Positions 30,989 through 35,332 of a stretch of DNA of 35,332 bases are shown here, one piece after another. The position numbers and the translations under genes are program-made. The notes beneath the pieces are model-generated. The model was not told the origin of the DNA and did not search any database. It was given only the letters and a program-made list of their open reading frames with translations. Within the stretch, counting starts at the first letter, position 1, and every line of letters starts with the position of its first letter. Location of the stretch: NCBI GenBank assembly GCA_019623805.1, contig CP053680.1:4288423-4323754 (forward strand). The letters run 5' to 3'. This DNA comes from Gammaproteobacteria bacterium (ex Lamellibrachia satsuma). GTDB taxonomy: Bacteria; Pseudomonadota; Gammaproteobacteria; Chromatiales; Chromatiaceae.

Positions 30989-32905
30989 TTAGTTCACACG
31001 CTTTGTGACATCTTCATCCAAACGCTTTATGAACTCATCCATCGGCAAACTACCGAGGTCTTCGCCCGTACGCGTTCGAACCGCCACTGTGCCCTGCTCC
31101 ATTTCCCGGTCGCCAACGACCAACAGGTAGGGCACCCGCATTAACGTGTGCTCGCGGATTTTATAGCCAATCTTCTCGTTTCTCAAGTCCGATTCGACCC
31201 GAAAACCGTTATCTCGCAGGCGTTTGACGCAATATTCGGCATATTCGGCCTGTCGATCGGTGATATTCATGATCATGGCCTGCACCGGCGAGAGCCAAAC
31301 CGGCATGGCCCCGGCATAGTGTTCGATAAGAATACCTATGAAACGCTCCAGGGAGCCGAGTACCGCCCGGTGCAGCATAACCGGCACCTGTTTGCTATTA
31401 TCCTCGGCAATATAGTGCGCTCCAAGGCGCTCTGGCATGGAGAAATCAAGCTGGATGGTGCCCAACTGCCAGACCCGATTGAGGCAGTCCCGCAGGGAGA
31501 ATTCGATCTTCGGGCCATAGAATGCGCCCTCCCCCGGTTGCAGCTCCCAATCCAGATCCTTATGGTTGAGCGCATCTTCAAGTGATTTCTCGGCCTTATC
31601 CCAGATAGCATCTGCTCCAACACGTTTTTCAGGTCGTGTTGAAAGCTTGACCAGGATCTCTTCAAAGCCAAAATCACGGTAGACTTCAAACAGCAGATCG
31701 ATGAACGCGGAGACCTCGGAGAGAATCTGATCCTCGGTGCAAAAGATATGGGCATCGTCCTGCACGAAGTTTCGGACCCGCATCAGACCATGCAGGGTGC
31801 CGGACGGTTCATTGCGGTGGCAGGAGCCAAACTCCGCCAGACGCAACGGCAGATCACGATAACTCTTCAGCCCATGATTATAGATCTGAATGTGAGCAGG
31901 ACAGTTCATCGGTTTGATGGCGTAGTCCCGATTCTCTGAATGAGTGGAGAAGATCATGTCACCAAACTTGTCCCAGTGACCGGATTTCTCCCACAGGCTG
32001 CGATCGATGATCTGTGGCGTACGCACCTCCTGGTAGCCGTGATCCCGCAGTTTTTCACGCACATACTGTTCGACAACAAGGTAGATGCTCCAACCCTTAT
32101 CGTGCCAGAAGACCATGCCCGGCGCCTCTTCCTGGGTATGGAACAAGTCCTGAGTCTTGCCTATCTTGCGATGATCCCGCTTCTCCGCCTCTTCGAGCCG
32201 GTGCAGGTAGGCCTTTAACTCCTTTTTGTCACGCCATGCAGTGCCGTAGATGCGCTGCAGCATCGCGTTGTCGGAGTTGCCACGCCAGTATGCACCGGCC
32301 AGCTTCATCAATTTGAAGCCCTTGCCAAGCTTGCCGGTACTGGGCAGATGGGGGCCACGGCAGACATCAAACCAGTCACCCTGGCGATAGATGGTGACCT
32401 CTTCCCCCTCAGGGATGATGTCCTGAATGATCTCGACCTTGTACTCCTCACCCAGTTCGGCGAACTTTTTGACCGCCTCGTCACGGTCCCACACCTCGCG
32501 CTCCAGAGGCAGATCACGTTTAACGATCTCCCGCATACGCTGCTCGATTTTTTCCAGATCCTCAGGAGCAAAGGGCTCTTCGCGGGCGAAATCGTAGTAA
32601 AAGCCATCATCAACAGCAGGGCCGATGGTTACCTGGGTACCGGGAAACAGCTCTTGCACCGACTGGGCCATGATATGAGCTGCATCGTGAAGCATCAGTT
32701 CCAGCGCGTCCTCATCGCGGCTGGTGACAATCGCCAGTTCGCAATCTCCATCCAATATATAGGAGGTGTCCACCAGTTCACCGTCAACACGTCCGGCAAG
32801 TGCCGCCTTGGCCAGGCCGGGGCCTATATCGGCCGCAACATCGTGGATGCTGACCGGTTGGTCGAATTCGCGCTGGGAACCATCAGGCAGGGTAATAACA
32901 GGCAT
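30989..32905 (-). CDS. thrS: Threonyl-tRNA synthetase
   Basis: A 638-residue class II synthetase (E. coli 642). Order of domains: N-terminal TGS (MPVITLPDGSQREFDQPVS), the editing domain with LMLHDAAHIMAQSVQ and CRGPHLPSTGKLG, then the catalytic core with GMVFWHDKGW, RTPQIIDRSLWEKSGHWDKF, the zinc-ligand Cys in KPMNCPAHIQIY, HRNEPSGTLHGLMRVRNF, QDDAHIF and GAFYGPKIEFSL, and the C-terminal anticodon domain. AAGGAG precedes the ATG. It leads the minus-strand translation cluster. I cannot confirm a tRNA-like operator in its leader. Confidence 0.97.
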   Translation of the reverse strand: MPVITLPDGSQREFDQPVSIHDVAADIGPGLAKAALAGRVDGELVDTSYILDGDCELAIVTSRDEDALELMLHDAAHIMAQSVQELFPGTQVTIGPAVDDGFYYDFAREEPFAPEDLEKIEQRMREIVKRDLPLEREVWDRDEAVKKFAELGEEYKVEIIQDIIPEGEEVTIYRQGDWFDVCRGPHLPSTGKLGKGFKLMKLAGAYWRGNSDNAMLQRIYGTAWRDKKELKAYLHRLEEAEKRDHRKIGKTQDLFHTQEEAPGMVFWHDKGWSIYLVVEQYVREKLRDHGYQEVRTPQIIDRSLWEKSGHWDKFGDMIFSTHSENRDYAIKPMNCPAHIQIYNHGLKSYRDLPLRLAEFGSCHRNEPSGTLHGLMRVRNFVQDDAHIFCTEDQILSEVSAFIDLLFEVYRDFGFEEILVKLSTRPEKRVGADAIWDKAEKSLEDALNHKDLDWELQPGEGAFYGPKIEFSLRDCLNRVWQLGTIQLDFSMPERLGAHYIAEDNSKQVPVMLHRAVLGSLERFIGILIEHYAGAMPVWLSPVQAMIMNITDRQAEYAEYCVKRLRDNGFRVESDLRNEKIGYKIREHTLMRVPYLLVVGDREMEQGTVAVRTRTGEDLGSLPMDEFIKRLDEDVTKRVN

Positions 32906-33178
32906 TTCTACTCCTTATCAGTGGTAGCCCATACGAGAGGCCACTTGATCTTAAACCGCTAAAATTAATCATTTAAACCGTCTGGACGAGACATCGGCAA
33001 TGAAGCGGCTGGCCGCTTCTCCCAACACTCCAGATCCAGAGAATGCGCGACTCTAGCATAGACCTCACATGTCTGACCATTACCCAAGGCAGACAGGCAA
33101 AAATGTGAAGCAGTCGGCTTTCCATCACTTCAAGAAAAAAGGATTTATGCCGATAATCAGTATTGACCGGAGCTAAGG

Positions 33179-35227
33179 TTGGATTCCGGCAACTACAAGC
33201 AAGATCAAATGCAGACAGTGAGCGCAGAATTTTCCGAAACACCCGCTTCGCAAGAAGTCCATGAAAAACCGGTCATTCTGATTGCAGATGATTCCCGGGT
33301 GGTGCGGGTATCTCTGCAAAAGATTCTCAGGAATGATTTCACTGTAATCGAGACAAAGGACGGCGAGGAAGCCTGGGAAAAGCTCACTGAAGCTCCGCTG
33401 GTACACGTCGTATTTTCCGATCTGTCGATGCCCAACCTCAATGGCTTCGGCCTTCTCGACAGAATCCGTCAATCAACGAACCCCAATATCCGGGAGACAC
33501 CCTTCGTGGTGATCACCGGCAACGAGGACAATGAGAAGATCCGTTCCAATGCTCTGAAATGCGGTGCAACCGATCTTATCATCAAACCGTTCCAGCCGAT
33601 TGAAATCACGGCACGCGCCAAGGCCTGCGCCAACAATCACCAGAAGATGATCGATGCTGCCGCAAGGTTTCAGCATGAGTCGATTATCGATCCAATCACA
33701 GGCCTTGCCAATCTGCACTATTTCACCCAGCGAGCAAGAAAAGATCTCGCATTTGCCCTCAGACACAAAAACGAACTGGCACTGGCTCTGCTTGAGATTG
33801 ACCAATTCGAAAAGGTAGCTGCGCAAAACAGCAATGCTGTGACTAACAGAATCCTCAATGCAACAGCCCAGTTAGTGAAGAAACAGGCGCGCACAGAAGA
33901 TACTGCAGCCTATTTCGGTGATGGCAAGTTTGCTCTGCTGCTACCCGCGACTAATGACATTCGTGCGAAATACCAAGGCAAACGTGTTCTCAACGGCATC
34001 AAGAAACTTGCACTCGCTAATGGAGATAAGATAACCGCCAGTCTGGGTATTGCAGCACCTGACATAAAACCCGGAATTCTGGTCAGAGACCTGCTGGTCA
34101 TTGCCCAACGACGTCTGAATAATGCTCTCACCACCGGTGGTGACCGTATTATCAAGAAGGATTCATCGCCGCCATTAAACAGCGTACCTGCATTACCAGG
34201 AGAGACCCCGACCCCGGACAGTCACAGTACTGAACCAGCTGATCCAGTCTCTGGATCTTATCTAAATGCATCCATCCTCTTCCCGCCGGACTCAAGCGAC
34301 CTCCTTGACTCGAACAGTGAGACTCGGGGGCAGTTGGAAGAGGAAGTGGAAAACCTGCGTACAGAAGTTGAAATTCTGCGCATGCGGGCAGAAGCTGCGG
34401 AACGGTCCCAGGATAAATTGGCCAGATCAGTATCGGTTCGCCGGGAACTGGAGGAGGAGCTACAGACCCTACAGGCCGAATATCAGGCAATGCGCAACCG
34501 GGCAAAAGCAGCAGAATTGACCAATACCCAGCTCTCAAAAGCCTCTTCCACGAGGTTACAGGCCGAACAGGAAGTTCAACAGTATATTGAGGAAGAAAAC
34601 TCTCAGTTGAAGGGGGATAATGATACCTTCCGACAACGCGCCGAAGCCGCTGAAATAGCGGCACGCAGTGCAAAAGCAGATGTGGAACGATTACGGACGC
34701 TACTTGAAACTACCAATGAACAGTTCGAGGCACAACTGGCCAGCGAGCAAAAAGCCCGGGCAGAAGCTGAACACAGCGTCAAACAGCTCAAATCAGGCAA
34801 TATCGATTGGGCTCCGGCAAAACCACAGGAGACACCTGCAGCAATCCAGCAGCAGAGAGTGGTTCCTGTTACCAAAGCTGCATTCAAGGAGATTGAGGCA
34901 CCACCGAAAAAACGCTGGTCACTGCTTCTCGCGCTGCTTACAGTTGCCTTGATCAGCATCGGAGCAGCAATCTATTTCACCGACATCTTCGGCTCAACTG
35001 TAGAGCCCATCCGGCAGGCACTCATCAAAAAAAATGAGCCCGACCAGACAATCCTGCAAGAACCCATCCCCGTCCAAGACTCACTGGAGCTGAAGCATGC
35101 CGGCAATGCACCAGACATCGTAGACGCGCCATCTTATGAAGGTTCCCGGGAAGCGGCGGAAGAGCGGGTTCGGCAAGCTGCCGAGCAAGAGTTTAATCGT
35201 TTAAAAGCGAGCACCAAGGCTAATTGA
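33179..35227 (+). CDS. Receiver - degenerate GGDEF - coiled coil - C-terminal transmembrane protein
   Basis: A 682-residue protein. Residues about 31-150 form a response-regulator receiver: acidic pair D37/D38, phosphoacceptor D81 in FSDLSMPN, T113 in VVITGN, and K136 in IIKPF. Residues about 168-326 are a diguanylate-cyclase fold (DPITGLANLHYF at 171-182), but the catalytic motif reads FGDGKF (246-251) instead of GGDEF, so c-di-GMP synthesis is unlikely. A Pro/Ser linker leads to a long Glu/Arg/Ala coiled coil (about 383-540). One hydrophobic helix (about 581-600) follows basic PPKKRW, and about 80 residues would lie in the periplasm. The TTG at 33179 has GGAG six bases upstream; the ATG at 33209 is an alternative. 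The domain order is unusual. A membrane-tethered scaffold that reads phosphorylation is inferred. Confidence 0.88.
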   Translation: MDSGNYKQDQMQTVSAEFSETPASQEVHEKPVILIADDSRVVRVSLQKILRNDFTVIETKDGEEAWEKLTEAPLVHVVFSDLSMPNLNGFGLLDRIRQSTNPNIRETPFVVITGNEDNEKIRSNALKCGATDLIIKPFQPIEITARAKACANNHQKMIDAAARFQHESIIDPITGLANLHYFTQRARKDLAFALRHKNELALALLEIDQFEKVAAQNSNAVTNRILNATAQLVKKQARTEDTAAYFGDGKFALLLPATNDIRAKYQGKRVLNGIKKLALANGDKITASLGIAAPDIKPGILVRDLLVIAQRRLNNALTTGGDRIIKKDSSPPLNSVPALPGETPTPDSHSTEPADPVSGSYLNASILFPPDSSDLLDSNSETRGQLEEEVENLRTEVEILRMRAEAAERSQDKLARSVSVRRELEEELQTLQAEYQAMRNRAKAAELTNTQLSKASSTRLQAEQEVQQYIEEENSQLKGDNDTFRQRAEAAEIAARSAKADVERLRTLLETTNEQFEAQLASEQKARAEAEHSVKQLKSGNIDWAPAKPQETPAAIQQQRVVPVTKAAFKEIEAPPKKRWSLLLALLTVALISIGAAIYFTDIFGSTVEPIRQALIKKNEPDQTILQEPIPVQDSLELKHAGNAPDIVDAPSYEGSREAAEERVRQAAEQEFNRLKASTKAN

Positions 35228-35332
35228 CGCTTTCCAACCTGAATAAAAGAGGCATGAGTCAAATTTACATTCAAATTCAACGATTCAGCTGAATTCTGAC
35301 CCCACCCTCAAGTATTAGGCTCAATGGACCAG
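35228..35332. other. Intergenic end of window
   Basis: About 105 AT-rich bases after the last gene. The phrase AATTCTGACCCC at 35293-35304 resembles edges seen near REP-associated elements, but too little is present to call it. Confidence 0.3.

Noticed and set aside
33209..35227. ATG at 33209 as start of the receiver protein
   Set aside because: Possible, but the TTG at 33179 has GGAG at six bases while this ATG has no clear site; the domains are unaffected either way.
1..35332. CRISPR array, prophage or insertion sequence
   Set aside because: No regularly spaced direct repeats, no transposase, integrase or phage structural genes were found; repeats present are palindromic and dispersed.

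Overview
The window is chromosomal DNA from a gammaproteobacterium, most likely a sulfur-oxidising chemoautotroph of the Chromatiales / Sedimenticola / Thiodiazotropha kind. The lineage is suggested by the classical order thrS-infC-rpmI-rplT-pheS-pheT-ihfA-merR-tRNA-Pro. The sulfur-based lifestyle is suggested by a small secreted Gly/Tyr/Asn-rich protein of the sulfur-globule type, and by a malyl-CoA lyase and glycolate oxidase subunits that fit glyoxylate handling in an autotroph. The genus is an inference; no rRNA is present.

Layout. 1-3.1 kb: htpG (minus, cut by the window edge) divergent from a phosphoglucomutase of the eukaryotic PGM1 type. 3.1-7.1 kb: a nested palindrome, then two overlapping paralogous GTPase genes with unusual G3 and G4 motifs, the second membrane-anchored, followed by a small Lys/Ala-rich histone-H1-like protein with a C-terminal DUF2934 domain. 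7.1-14.3 kb, all on the minus strand: a six-gene operon with every junction overlapping (DUF3450, TtpC-like ExbB, ExbB2, ExbD2, TonB2, TPR protein), followed by a separate OprC/NosA-type TonB-dependent copper receptor that keeps both halves of the CxxxM / HxM copper site. The trans-envelope energy module probably powers this receptor.

14.3-21.3 kb: a 98-bp palindromic repeat, a malyl-CoA-lyase-type enzyme, a secreted DUF547 protein overlapping an unrecognised lipoprotein gene, a secreted protein made of GxGxxx hexapeptides, and glcD-glcE without an adjacent glcF. 21.3-22.2 kb, minus strand: three small genes (GIY-YIG, SpoIIAA-like, DUF6868). 22.4-24.7 kb: a PhnD-like periplasmic binding protein followed six bases later by a HAMP histidine kinase, with no transporter or response regulator beside them. 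24.8-25.4 kb: the sulfur-globule-like gene with a clear promoter and terminator, then tRNA-Pro(GGG).

25.5-32.9 kb, minus strand: the translation cluster, in which infC appears to start at AUC. 33.2-35.2 kb: a 682-residue protein with a receiver domain, a degenerate GGDEF domain, a long coiled coil and one transmembrane segment near the C-terminus. Several REP-like palindromes lie in the gaps between transcription units. I see no insertion sequence, phage gene or CRISPR array. The least familiar elements are the tandem GTPase pair with its histone-like neighbour, the receiver/pseudo-GGDEF/coiled-coil membrane protein, the DUF547-lipoprotein pair and the hexapeptide-repeat protein.
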